Shown here piece after piece: positions 1 through 9,282 of a DNA stretch of 64,000 nucleotides (positions within the stretch are counted from its first letter, which is position 1; the number at the start of each line of letters is the position of its first letter). Origin of the DNA: Sanghuangporus weigelae (lineage: Eukaryota > Basidiomycota > Agaricomycetes > Hymenochaetales > Hymenochaetaceae); the NCBI GenBank assembly GCA_033182465.1, contig CP137318.1, positions 2,232,001-2,296,000 on the forward strand. The letters are read 5' to 3'. The notes beneath the pieces were generated by a model. That model made no database searches and was not told where the DNA came from. It worked only from the letters and a program-made list of their open reading frames with translations. Made by a program: the position numbers and the translations under genes.

Positions 1-2084
1 GGTTATGTTTCGAGTGACTTCGCGTGAGTATAAGACACTAGGCGCAAGTTGCAATTATCGGTAATCTGACTGACGATTGTCAGCGACCACCCTACGGCAC
101 ATCTTATCAGTTCCGTTTTTGGCATGCACGACAAGACGAAGTTTTCTGTGTTCGCCTATGCAACGAGTGTGTCCGATGGCTCGGCATATCGAGCGAAGAT
201 CGAAGAGCAAGTAGAAACTTTCCGGGACGTATCCACTTGGTCTACACAAGCGATTGTTGAAGGAATAGTCAAAGATCAAATCCACATACGTCAGTAGCAT
301 CGTATGGATTGAATTGGGTCTGCGACTGGAAGCTACTGACTGCTGCTGACTATTTCCTAGTTGTGAACTTGAATGGCTACACGAAGGGCGCCCGCAATGA
401 CATCTTCGCCGCGAGACCTTGCCCAGTCCAGATATCCTTTCTAGGATTTGCAGGAACACTCGCCTCCGGTAGTCAAGCAGTCTTTTTATTTTTACAATTT
501 AATACCGAGATATAGCCTTTAGGTTGGTGCGACTATCTCATTTGTGACCCGATTGCATGTCCGCCGAGCACTCGCGCATGCGAGCTCTGCGACAAGCAAG
601 ATTCTATGTCCAGTGCCTTGCCTGAAGAGAATGCAGAGACTTCGAACGGCCTTGACTACGATTTCGGACCGGATCCGGAATCAATGGCAGAGTGGAAATA
701 GTAAGTCATCTGGACATTTCGACAACTCCTGTGCCTGTAGATCTGATCTCTCTCGACAGTATTGAAAGACTCATTTATATGCCGGTAAATGAAAGCAGAT
801 GTGTCAAATGGTTCCCCGATCTCAAACTATAGAACAGCATACGTACCTTGTGACGGACCACAAGCAAACATACGGTACTAACGCGCGACCTGAACTACCA
901 AAAGACCTGCATGGGCAATGGAATAGTGCAGAGGAAAAGCGAATTCAACTGAGACACCAATTATTTCCGGACATTTTTGAGTACGACCGTCCTTCTTTGA
1001 CGATTAGTCGTGCGGCTAACATTAATTGTCGACCAATAGTGAAACGATAATATTTGCAAATTTCAACCAGGTATGCGACAATCATCTCATAAAGCGCTGG
1101 CACTGACTTCTATCAAGATGTACAAGGTAGGAAGCGTCATTACTTCAAAATTGCGGCATCACTGATCGAAACAACCTATGTTCATATAGTTTGATCCCGT
1201 AAGTGATCTAGATTACTGGCTATTCTGATCCTCAGGCAGTCCCGTCTTTCAGTCCATATTTGCAACATGGTTGCGCATCTTGAAACGCGTACCAAATAGC
1301 ATCCTATGGCTTTTACGTTTTCCACCTGCTGGAGAGGAGCATCTCCTTCGTACCGCCTCACAGTGGGCAGGACCAGAAATCGCGTCCCGTGTACACCTCA
1401 CAGATGTAGTCTTGAAGGATGAACATATTGAACGAGCAAGGGTGGCAGATATCTTTCTAGATACTGTTGAGGTTAGTCCTGAGGAGTAGCCATTGTGAAG
1501 CACATCTGATCGTTTCGCAAAGTGCAATGCTCATACTGTAGCCGCAGAGTGAGTTAGTCTCTCGCACACAGTTTATTTCGCTGATACAGGATTTCAAGCG
1601 TCCTTTGGGGAGGAACTCCTATCATAACATGGCCCAAATACACGTTCAAGATGTGTTCTCGAGTAGGAGCAAGCATCGCATTTGCGACAGGTTTCGGGTC
1701 CCAAATGGTGGTAGATTCTCTGAAGGCCTATGAAGAAAGAGCAGTAAGCCTGGCCTTAAGCGTGACATCTTCCACATTTGGGAGATTTGGCGGCGGAACA
1801 GGACTGGGAGAACTTGCTGATTTGCGATTCAATCTCTTTAAGAATCGCGAACGCATGCCTCTATTTGACTGTCAGAGGTGGACGCGAAACCTTGAAAAAG
1901 GTCTGGCTCGTCGTGACCAAGTCTTCGTGCTTTAGCTAACCATATAATCATCGCAGGATACATCGAAGCTTGGAGAAGGTGGGTCCGCGGTGGAACCACG
2001 ACACATTTCAATGTGGAAGGCGGCTCTCAACACCGCTATGAGCGATGTAATGGCTTTATTTGGATACGGGATGAAGGCACATAA
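1..2084 (+). CDS. OGT: O-GlcNAc transferase (GT41), C-terminal catalytic part; 5' end outside window
   Basis: This enzyme transfers N-acetylglucosamine from UDP-GlcNAc to Ser/Thr of nuclear and cytosolic proteins. The window opens inside the catalytic region with GYVSSDF, followed by [74 protein letters not shown] and a final YIEAWRRW. All are landmarks of family GT41. The TPR superhelix expected upstream lies outside the window. I see at least ten introns. Visible exons begin 1-23, 84-289, 361-468 and 523 onwards, and include two 9-nt exons (1118-1126 and 1190-1198). The stop is TAA at 2082-2084. The next gene converges on it only 57 bp away. The family assignment is very secure; the exact ends of small exons are inferred from conserved protein sequence. 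Confidence 0.92.
1118..1126 (+). other. OGT: 9-nt microexon of OGT (Met-Tyr-Lys)
   Basis: The previous exon ends at 1070 with NFNQ and a canonical GTATGC donor. An AAG acceptor precedes 1118, and GTAGGA follows 1126. The flanking introns are 47 nt (1071-1117) and 63 nt (1127-1189), both normal here. The exon supplies MYK, the counterpart of LYK in the conserved GT41 string NFNQLYKIDP. Confidence 0.75.
1190..1198 (+). other. OGT: 9-nt microexon of OGT (Phe-Asp-Pro)
   Basis: This exon has a TATAG acceptor before it and a GTAAGT donor after it. Introns of 63 nt and 54 nt (1199-1252) flank it. It supplies FDP, the counterpart of IDP in the family motif, and joins in phase 0 to [16 protein letters not shown]. 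Confidence 0.75.
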
Positions 2085-2141
2085 TTACTACTTAGCATGT
2101 GTGCGCGCGTGAAGCAGAAAGATACTTGTGTGATTGTCGCC

Positions 2142-2883
2142 TCACGGCTGCGGTGGACTAGTCGTTTGGTATCCTCCGGGTGCCTGAGGCGGCGGCGGGG
2201 CAGCATGCAATGGAGCAGGAGGTGCAGCAGGAGGTGCAGGAGGTCTGGGGTGCGACTCTACGTCACGTCCGGCGTCTACGTCTTGGTAGCCATTCCTGCC
2301 ACCTGCAAGGGAAGTGAAACCACCAGGCATAGACCAGACTTGAGATTAAACGATTACATTCATTAGTCGCAAATATGTATAATTCACTGTATGAATCACC
2401 TGTCGGACCACCGAGGTCACCGCCCCGGATGTTCAATCCCGAAAGGTGGTCACCGCGCTGACGAAGAGCAGCCACGAAAGCAAGCGTAGTGGGAGCCTGA
2501 AAAGTAAAGCAAAGTCATCAAAGGACCACGAATTTTTACAGTTCTTGAGTCGAACCTTCAAGATCAGAATAAGAAGGGAAATCAGCTTGATGAACCAGTT
2601 TTGATGATGCTTTGTCATCCAGATGATGTCGAACACTGCCGACGAGGCCACCAAACCTGTGAACTTGTATGGATATTAGAGAAAAATGCACCACGAGCGC
2701 TTGGAAAAACGCGCGTACCAGCCTCAACGACTGGTTTGATTCTGTGCTCTCTTGTGCATACACGCCGAAGAGGAATATCGGGAGATTGTATGTCGGCGAG
2801 GTGAACGGACTAATGATGAAGGAAAGACCAGCCTCGAGGATAACGAGGCTTCGTGGGTCCAAGCTTTGCAAGTAGTCTGCCAT
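2142..2883 (-). CDS. AGTRAP-like four-helix membrane protein with proline-rich tail
   Basis: This is a small integral membrane protein of about 185 residues. The exons read MADYLQSLDPRSL, a hydrophobic stretch with FGVYAQES, then SLRL joined to FTGLVASSAVFDIIW, KLISLLILILK, and LRQRGDHLSG. The order and spacing of the aromatic FGV...Q element, the FDIIW helix, the LSLLLK-like helix and a charged RxRG motif resemble the angiotensin-receptor-associated protein family (AGTRAP). The last 40 residues are Pro/Ala-rich (APPAAPPAP). There are three introns, and the stop is at 2142-2144. It is transcribed divergently from DPH7. The family call rests on pattern resemblance rather than a search; a generic fungal four-helix membrane protein is the alternative. 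Confidence 0.72.
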
Positions 2884-2990
2884 AGCTTTGTCGAGGTGGT
2901 AGACGCAGTGAAAGGAGACACGTTGGTACGCGCCCTGTAATTTGATGCTGATGCCGCGCCACGCAAAATGCCGATCCAGAACCTACCGTC

Positions 2991-4479
2991 ATGTTTCTAA
3001 AACGCACTCTGATCAAAACTACAATGAGGCTCGATACCATCTATCCAGCCGATTCTGTTGAATTCTGCCCTGTACAAGGATACAATGATATCCTCGCCTG
3101 TGGAACTTATAAACTCATTGAGGGTCCTTCTACCTCACTTGAACAAGAGTCTGAATCAGGAGAATCCACTACTACCACATCTCATCGGAAGAGGATAGGC
3201 AAATGCATCTTGCTCAAGGCTCATTCAAGTCAAGAGGATGAAAGATTGTGAGCTGCTCGGAAATCTCCCTTCAGCCAAATCATTTCTAATTCGTCAGAGA
3301 AATCTTGCAAGAAATCGACATGCCAGCCATACTGGACATGAAATGGTACATTTCAAATGCGCAAGCTTCGGCTCCAGCGGATCGGACGCTAAAGGAAGTA
3401 CTATATACAGGTCTCACTCATCTAGCTTGCTGGCCATTGCGGATTCTGAAGGTCACGTCTCGCTTCATGGGCTGGGCACAAACGTATGGGACTATGAGAC
3501 TGGAAAGTATGGCTTCGAAGTACCAACACAGCAGGCCCGACTCACGGAGATCCAAAACGTACAATGTCGTCCGAAGGACACGTTGTGCTTATCACTAGAC
3601 TGGTCTAACAGGCGAAACGCAAGGTTAGCTTCCCTTTTTACTTTCTTCTGGTAGCTGATGTGATATAGAGGTGACGGATGCATAGCCGTTTCCTGCTCGG
3701 ACGGCTCATTATCAGTATTGCAGCCAGATACAAGCGGATGTTTCGCTGAAATGCGATCCTGGCATGCTCATGACTTCGAGGCATGGATTACTGCATGGGA
3801 TTATTGGAATACCAATATTATTTATTCTGGTACGCGTTTCGTTCTTATTGACGCTCAAATAACAAGACGGTGACTACAGGCGGCGATGACCTGAAGTTGA
3901 GAGGGTGGGATATGCGACAAGATGATCATTCACCAATTTTCGTTAACAAAAGGTACGTCTCGGGTACATTACACGCTGATAGAGTATTTAACTCTATGCA
4001 TAGGTTCGATGCCGGAGTAACGTCTATTCAATGTCATCCATACAACGAAAATATCCTTGCCGTTGGAAGGTAGGCTAATCCGAGGTTCAATCAGACCTCA
4101 GAATCTCAGGCAAATAAATAGTTATGATGCCACTGTGCGCATTTTCGATACCCGAAAGCCGCTGGTACCTATCACGCAGGCTGATGTCGGAGGTGGCGCT
4201 TGGCGAGTCAAGTGGCATCCGAGTCCTGTAAGAGGCACAGATCTCCTAGTCGCATGTATGCATGATGGATTCAAGCTCGTCCGCTTTTCACCTTCGATTA
4301 TTCCCTCGAATAATGCCCAGTCGGAGAACAGTGAAGAGTGGGAAACGTTAAAGCGTTTTGATGCACATGAGAGTCTCGCATATGGCGTCGATTGGGCTTA
4401 TGGAGGAGTAACCGCAGAAGATACATTAATCGCAAGTTGCTCGTTCTACGATCATGTTCTGTATGCTTGGAAAGGGTAG
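2991..4479 (+). CDS. DPH7: Diphthine methyltransferase, WD-repeat protein DPH7/RRT2
   Basis: DPH7 removes the methyl ester from the diphthine intermediate so that diphthamide on elongation factor 2 can be completed. The N terminus LDTIYPADSVEFCP is diagnostic. WD-type blades follow: [73 protein letters not shown] with SYDATVRIFDTR, GGGAWRVKWHP, and the terminal ASCSFYDHVLYAWKG. The product is about 370 residues, normal for the family. There are six introns, including 3247-about 3300 and a donor after the blade IIYSG. Translation could begin at 2991 or at the in-frame ATG at 3024, which lies right before the conserved start and has A at -3. Confidence 0.9.
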
Positions 4480-4567
4480 CAATCAAGGACGAAGAGACTG
4501 GTATATAGATTGTTCTTCTATGTCTTTGGATCTATTCGGTTCAAATTATGCCTTGCTCTTATTCGAG

Positions 4568-6507
4568 TCAACCTCTTGGCATGCCCTTGAGGATGAACAT
4601 AGCTGTCCAGCGGCTCAATCCGCGCAAAGTTTCTGGACAATGCCTCGATGCGGAGACGATAGACGCCAAAGATAGTGCGAATGCAAGGCTAGCCAAGCTA
4701 GTCAGTCAAAATGATGATTTAGGTCATTACCTTGTACTACGCACCGTTCCATGGTCATCAAGCTCTTAGTACCACTCCTCAGCCAAGACTCGCTGAGAAG
4801 ACTTCGGAGAGCCCGAGGAAGTACATAAAGAGAGATTTCGCCTCGTCGTCTTCCCTGTTCTATCCAGATGCTGCCTCCACAAACCATGCACCCTGCCATG
4901 ATGCATCCGAATGGGCCGTCGATAAAGTTGTGCGATAATCGAGGGAAGAGACGTGCGATGCCCCATGACCGCGTGAAGCATACTGCTGACCAGATGGAGG
5001 ATATAAAGACGGACAGAAAGAGTGACGAACGAAGTAAGGACAGAATGAGTTTCTTCAGAACGACCGAGGAAAGAAGCTCTTTTGGTCTGGTCAGCAAGAC
5101 AGGTAAGAAATGAACCTGTCGGAAAGTTCGATGAATAAAGGTGAACGGACGGCGTATCTAGCACGTACAGGAGTGTAAAGCGCGAGAGCTTCCAGGAAAC
5201 CAAGTCCGCCTCTCGCCAGCGAATTTGCAGCACAACTGCCACCGACACCTCCAGGGATAACAGAGCTTCCAACACCTCCATGCACTATCTCGCACGGAAG
5301 TCCACCGACATCGCTCCTGCCACGTACGCCGAGTGCCTTCCAAGATGCCTCCGATACATTTCCTCCGTATTCTGGCAGATGAAGAGAATCGCCCCAAGAA
5401 GGCGGGTATCCTAGGTCCGCAGCCATTGTCGAAAGCAGTGTATGTGATTCCGGTTTACCATATCCCCAAGTTCCCTTTCTTAGCCTACGTAGTGCTTCTA
5501 AGAGCCGCTCGTCTACGTTTGCTAGAGCTCCAATCCTGAAACCCATTAGATTGGGACAGAAATCATATTCAGGATTCGTACCATCTGACATAGCTACGGG
5601 GTAGTCTGTGATATGCGGATCAGTGAAGGCGGTGGATATCAAGCTGATGGTTATCACCTCTCAGGCCGATAGAAAAAGCACCACATTATCCTAGCACAAG
5701 GGCAATCAATCCCATGTATATGAAGTAAAAAAGCTGATTCTCATACCTTGCAGAAGCAGCCCAGAAAACGAAAGCATCAAGCTTGTCAGTGAGAACTGCA
5801 ACCTTCTTCCGTAATAACCGCTTCCTATCGACTGATGATTCACCATACATCTCCGTTTGTCCGTTATCCACGACTTTCTCCGCATGTTGATGGAAGAAAC
5901 GTTGAGCAAACGCGTCCAGAGATCGTACGAGCAACAGCAAGGTGAGGTCAAGCGTTGGTGAGGACTTCTTGTCTCCCAATTCATCAATCGGAACCGTGAG
6001 TGGAATATCGGCCCTGCGCGTGTGTGAAGAGCGACGGCGGCTATGCATGAGGAAAATCGCCAAAAGGGACGTTATCGCATTGCAAATGAAAGTCTCGTAA
6101 AGCGGGCTGACTTCTGTACCGCGCAGAAGAACATCGGAAAGCGCTGAAAGTTTATGCGCCTCAGCTTTGAATTGCGCCGCTCGTCCGAGTCTTCTTGTAA
6201 AGCGTTTCCAATAATACTCCAGAGCGGCACCTCCACCGGCCGCAGCCGTCATAGCAAATGCAAAACCAGAGACGCTCAGTTCCTTTTTAAGGACCGAAGG
6301 GAGTTTATTTCTTCTTTTCTTGTTCAATTCGCCTCCGCTGAGCAACGGAATGAGAGCAGGACCGAGGGATAAAGAGAGCGAAAGCGCGTAAGTTCGCACC
6401 GCGATACGCGCTGGATGGTCATTTTCCAGCCGCTGAAATGTTTTTGGTATAATTCTATTGAGGATATTGTAAAGACTGGGGTAAGACTTGAACCTGTCCG
6501 GAGCCAT
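4568..6507 (-). CDS. TMEM135-like (peroxisomal/mitochondrial) multipass membrane protein
   Basis: This protein of about 560 residues belongs to the fungal TMEM135-like family. In animals TMEM135 acts at peroxisomes and mitochondria; the function in fungi is not established. Visible are ALSLSLSLGPALIPLL, GGGAALEYYWKRF, LLLLVRSLDAF, ASARIMWCFFYRPERLPRSY, GALANVDERLLEALR, LGYPPSWGD, the Gly/Cys segment GGLPCEIVHGG with SCAANSLARGGLGFLEALALY, VHFLPVLLTRPK, FPRLSHNFIDGPFGC and GLSRWTAMFILKG. Small exons of about 34 and 25 nt encode IMWCFFYRPER and LPRSYVRW. A final exon downstream of an intron near 4,710 gives ASLAFALSLASIVSASRHCPETL and a stop at 4568-4570. The start ATG at 6505-6507 is the first in frame; an upstream exon cannot be excluded. 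Confidence 0.82.
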
Positions 6508-6724
6508 GTAGAGGTTGCGGCGAAAGCGGGTGAAGGAGTAACTAGAACCAAAAATAACATAAAATAAAACCGTTGTACGAAATCACATGCGATGTATGCC
6601 GTAAATACGTAATGCTATCCTGAAAATCTACTATCAATATGACAATAAATAAGAGGAATAGATATTGTATGTACTATCTCGAAATAAAATGAAGGTAAGT
6701 AAACGATGTGATTATCAGTTGGAG

Positions 6725-8071
6725 TTATGATCGCAAGGCTTCTTGCAATCGGGAAAGATCAACAAAGGACGGGTTCGACTTGCTTATACCCAGCACTTCA
6801 GTCTCAGACAGCAGACCGCCTTTCGTCACCAGCGCCAATAGTTGGATCCGGGAGTAAGGATAGATGAAAGAGTGCAAAATCTCGTCTTTCTAAAGAAATC
6901 GTTAATTATTAAACCGAATTGTTTACAAAAGTACTAACGTGAGCTCGAAGAAGTCTTGACATCGATTCAGCAACCGCCTTGCTCGAGTCGCTCTTCGTTG
7001 CAGCCCTGGTCCAGTCCTTCCAGGCGTCCAGTTTTCTGCCATCGCGCCCTAGCTCGTGCATAACCTGACATAAGCGGGACCAGTCTTCATCATCTCCGTG
7101 CCAGACATGATTATAATCCACAGAGATCTGCGCTTTTGGTTCCTTAGCCGCATGAAATTTTATAAGTTCCTCGTCGCTCTGCAGTGCACTCAGCGGCGGG
7201 CGCTCCATAAGACGTATCCATCGGCGCCTTCTCACCCAAGCACCCGCGTTTAAACGACCGGCATTTGACCGCCACCCTTTGAATCGGAAGAACCAGTTGT
7301 ACTCAAAACCATCATGCTGAACGGTCTCGTCACGCATGTCGACCATCCATTCTTTGCTTGCCCATCTCCAGTTCTCGTCCGGAAGGGGGAAGTCTACCAG
7401 TGAAATATCGGGTTGAAGTGACTTCCGGACTGGTCGACCGTTGATTACAGATGAAGCAGGAGCAATTACAGAGAATGCTGGCGGATCCCTGGGAAGCAGA
7501 GATCGACTTGAATACCGCCGTGAGATACTACAAGAAAGGAAGCAAGCATGTTCGGTTGAGTGAAGTTCAATAAATAAATAAATCTCACATACCCTCTCTG
7601 GTTCTCGTAGACCATAGCCCAGCTATATAGATGCTGATCCTTTGAAGGATCTTGCTCGTCGAGTACGTCGATCAATATCTGACCGGTATCTGACGATTGG
7701 TTAGCACGGGCGTCAGAAGCAGTGCTTTCTGTGCGTTGAGATGGACCTGGCCCCGGAACATTGGTCGCCGCCACGATATCGACGGTCTCACGGGTAACAT
7801 CAAGAGATGTGGTGGAGCTAGTGCTTTCAGAATCAAAGGTTAGAACACGGGTACGTTTCTCGAGCAACGTCGGGACTGCTTTTCCCTTTGAGAAGAAAGG
7901 AATGCGCCACGACTTGGAGAGGCGTTCTCTATCTGTGAAATTCCTCTGGGCCAAGTCAGAGTCCTCTGGAGGCCCAGACTCAGGCAAAGGTGGATAGGCT
8001 CCATGAGAGACTGAGACCTCCATATTCAAAAAGTGATGGTTGAATGTGGAAGACCTGAGAAGACCAACCAT
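6725..8071 (-). CDS. Dysferlin (DysF/peroxin)-domain protein, Spo73/Pex23-related
   Basis: This is a protein of about 400 residues with a Ser/Thr-rich N-terminal half and one DysF domain. The first DysF half reads YSWAMVYENQRGISRRYSSRSLLPRDPPAFS. The second has NWRWASKEWMVDMRDETVQHDGFEYNWFF and the Arg/Trp cluster VRRRRWIR. DysF domains occur in Pex23/Pex30-type ER-peroxisome proteins, in TECPR1 and in yeast Spo73. I see no membrane helix, which favours a soluble Spo73-like form over the reticulon-type Pex30 group. Two introns are visible, after ENQRG and after LLRAH. The last exon encodes KDEILHSFIYPYSRIQLLALV and ends LQEALRS, with TAA at 6725-6727. An alternative start is Met at 8023. It is head to head with JAC1, 66 bp apart. 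Confidence 0.83.
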
Positions 8072-8137
8072 TGATCGACGCGGACTCGCACATTTGAATC
8101 GCGACTGACGTCCGAGTCTTTCTTTCCTTCTTCAGTC

Positions 8138-8961
8138 ATGATCATGATCACCGCAAACATGAATGCATTCCGTCTCGCTGCTTGGCGTTCAACGACACGC
8201 GCTGCAGCGAACAGATGGACTACGACGTCGCGACTCTATTCGTCATTGTCTCGTATCTGTTCAGCATGCTCTGCGCCCTTGCCGACAGCACTTCCAACAT
8301 GCCCCAAATGCTGCCACATTGAACCTCTTCCGTCATCGTCAACGTTCTTTGATCTCTTTGGCCTCCAGCGACTTCAGAATCCATTTAAAATAGACATCAA
8401 GGACTTGAGACGCCGCTTTCTGCAGGCTCAAAGTATCTGCCATCCTGACGCTTGGTCAGGCAAGGGAGAGGTGCGCTCTTTCCTTTGCATTTGTCATCGA
8501 CCAACTCAACCGCGAACAATGTTGGGCCGAAGAGAGAGCAAGACATAGCAGCTGCGCAATCTTCAATTCTGAATGAAGCCTACAAGACTCTTCAGTCTCC
8601 AGTGTTACGAGCCCAGTACATTTTGACGCAAGAAGGCTATCCTCCCTCAGAAACAGATAAACTGACGGATAGAGAGCTGATAATGGAGATAATGGAGAAA
8701 CGGGAAGAATTGGACGAGGCCGAAAGTCTAGAGGATGTCGAGCAAATTCGATCCAAAAATCAAGGTAGGGCATATAGCTTAGGCCCCAAACCTCGTTAAC
8801 ATCTATCGCTAACAGAAAAACTGGACGAGTTGATAGGAAGACTAACAAGCTTGATTGAAGGTAGAAGATGGGAAGATGCTAGGGATGCAGTGGTAAAATT
8901 GAAGTATTTGGAGGGTAATGAATTTGCTGCCAAAGATAAATGGGATTCACTATCACGATAG
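8138..8961 (+). CDS. JAC1: Mitochondrial Fe-S co-chaperone Jac1/HscB (type III J-protein)
   Basis: HscB/Jac1 stimulates the mitochondrial Hsp70 that transfers Fe-S clusters from the scaffold Isu. The N terminus is Arg/Ser/Thr-rich with few acids, as expected for a presequence. Next comes a two-knuckle metal site, CSAC and CPKC. The J domain begins STFFDLFGLQ and contains the HPD motif in SICHPDAWSGKGE. The C-terminal HscB domain has SSILNEAYKTLQSPVLRAQYIL, DRELIMEIMEKREELDEA and LDELIGRLTSLIEG. The length of about 230 residues fits the family. Two introns are predicted, one joining GKGE to QDIAAAQ and one near 8765-8818. The stop is TAG at 8959-8961. Confidence 0.93.
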
Positions 8962-9282
8962 ATTATGAACTCAGTTAAACTTGTACCGTACTAGTAGCCA
9001 TATACATGAAAGGGATGAGAAATATATTTTCGATGTAGAGGTCCCAAAGATCGACGCTATGCTATGCTGATCACGACGGGGTTCCGTCAGTTTTTTTTCT
9101 CTCTGTCTTTTGCTTCCGACATCGTCTACCGACGACCGAGAGCTGTGGCTTAGATTGAACTGGAAAAAATCGTAAGCGAAGAAAACTTTCACATAACGTT
9201 ATATTCGGTTCTGCAATCTACACTTTCTATAAATGTCTATTCGCTGACTGCATTCTTCACTTCAGGCCTTGAGCAAACGTCC
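8962..9282 (+). other. Intergenic, JAC1 3' flank and helicase promoter
   Basis: This gap of 321 bp separates two genes in the same direction. It contains AT-rich 3'-flank sequence and a T-tract near 9091-9098. I see no convincing gene or RNA in it. Confidence 0.6.

Noticed and set aside
6324-6560. Signal-peptide-like start (MLFLVLVTPSPAFAA) on the minus strand.
   Set aside because: It overlaps the TMEM135-like start in another frame and leads into no continuous protein.
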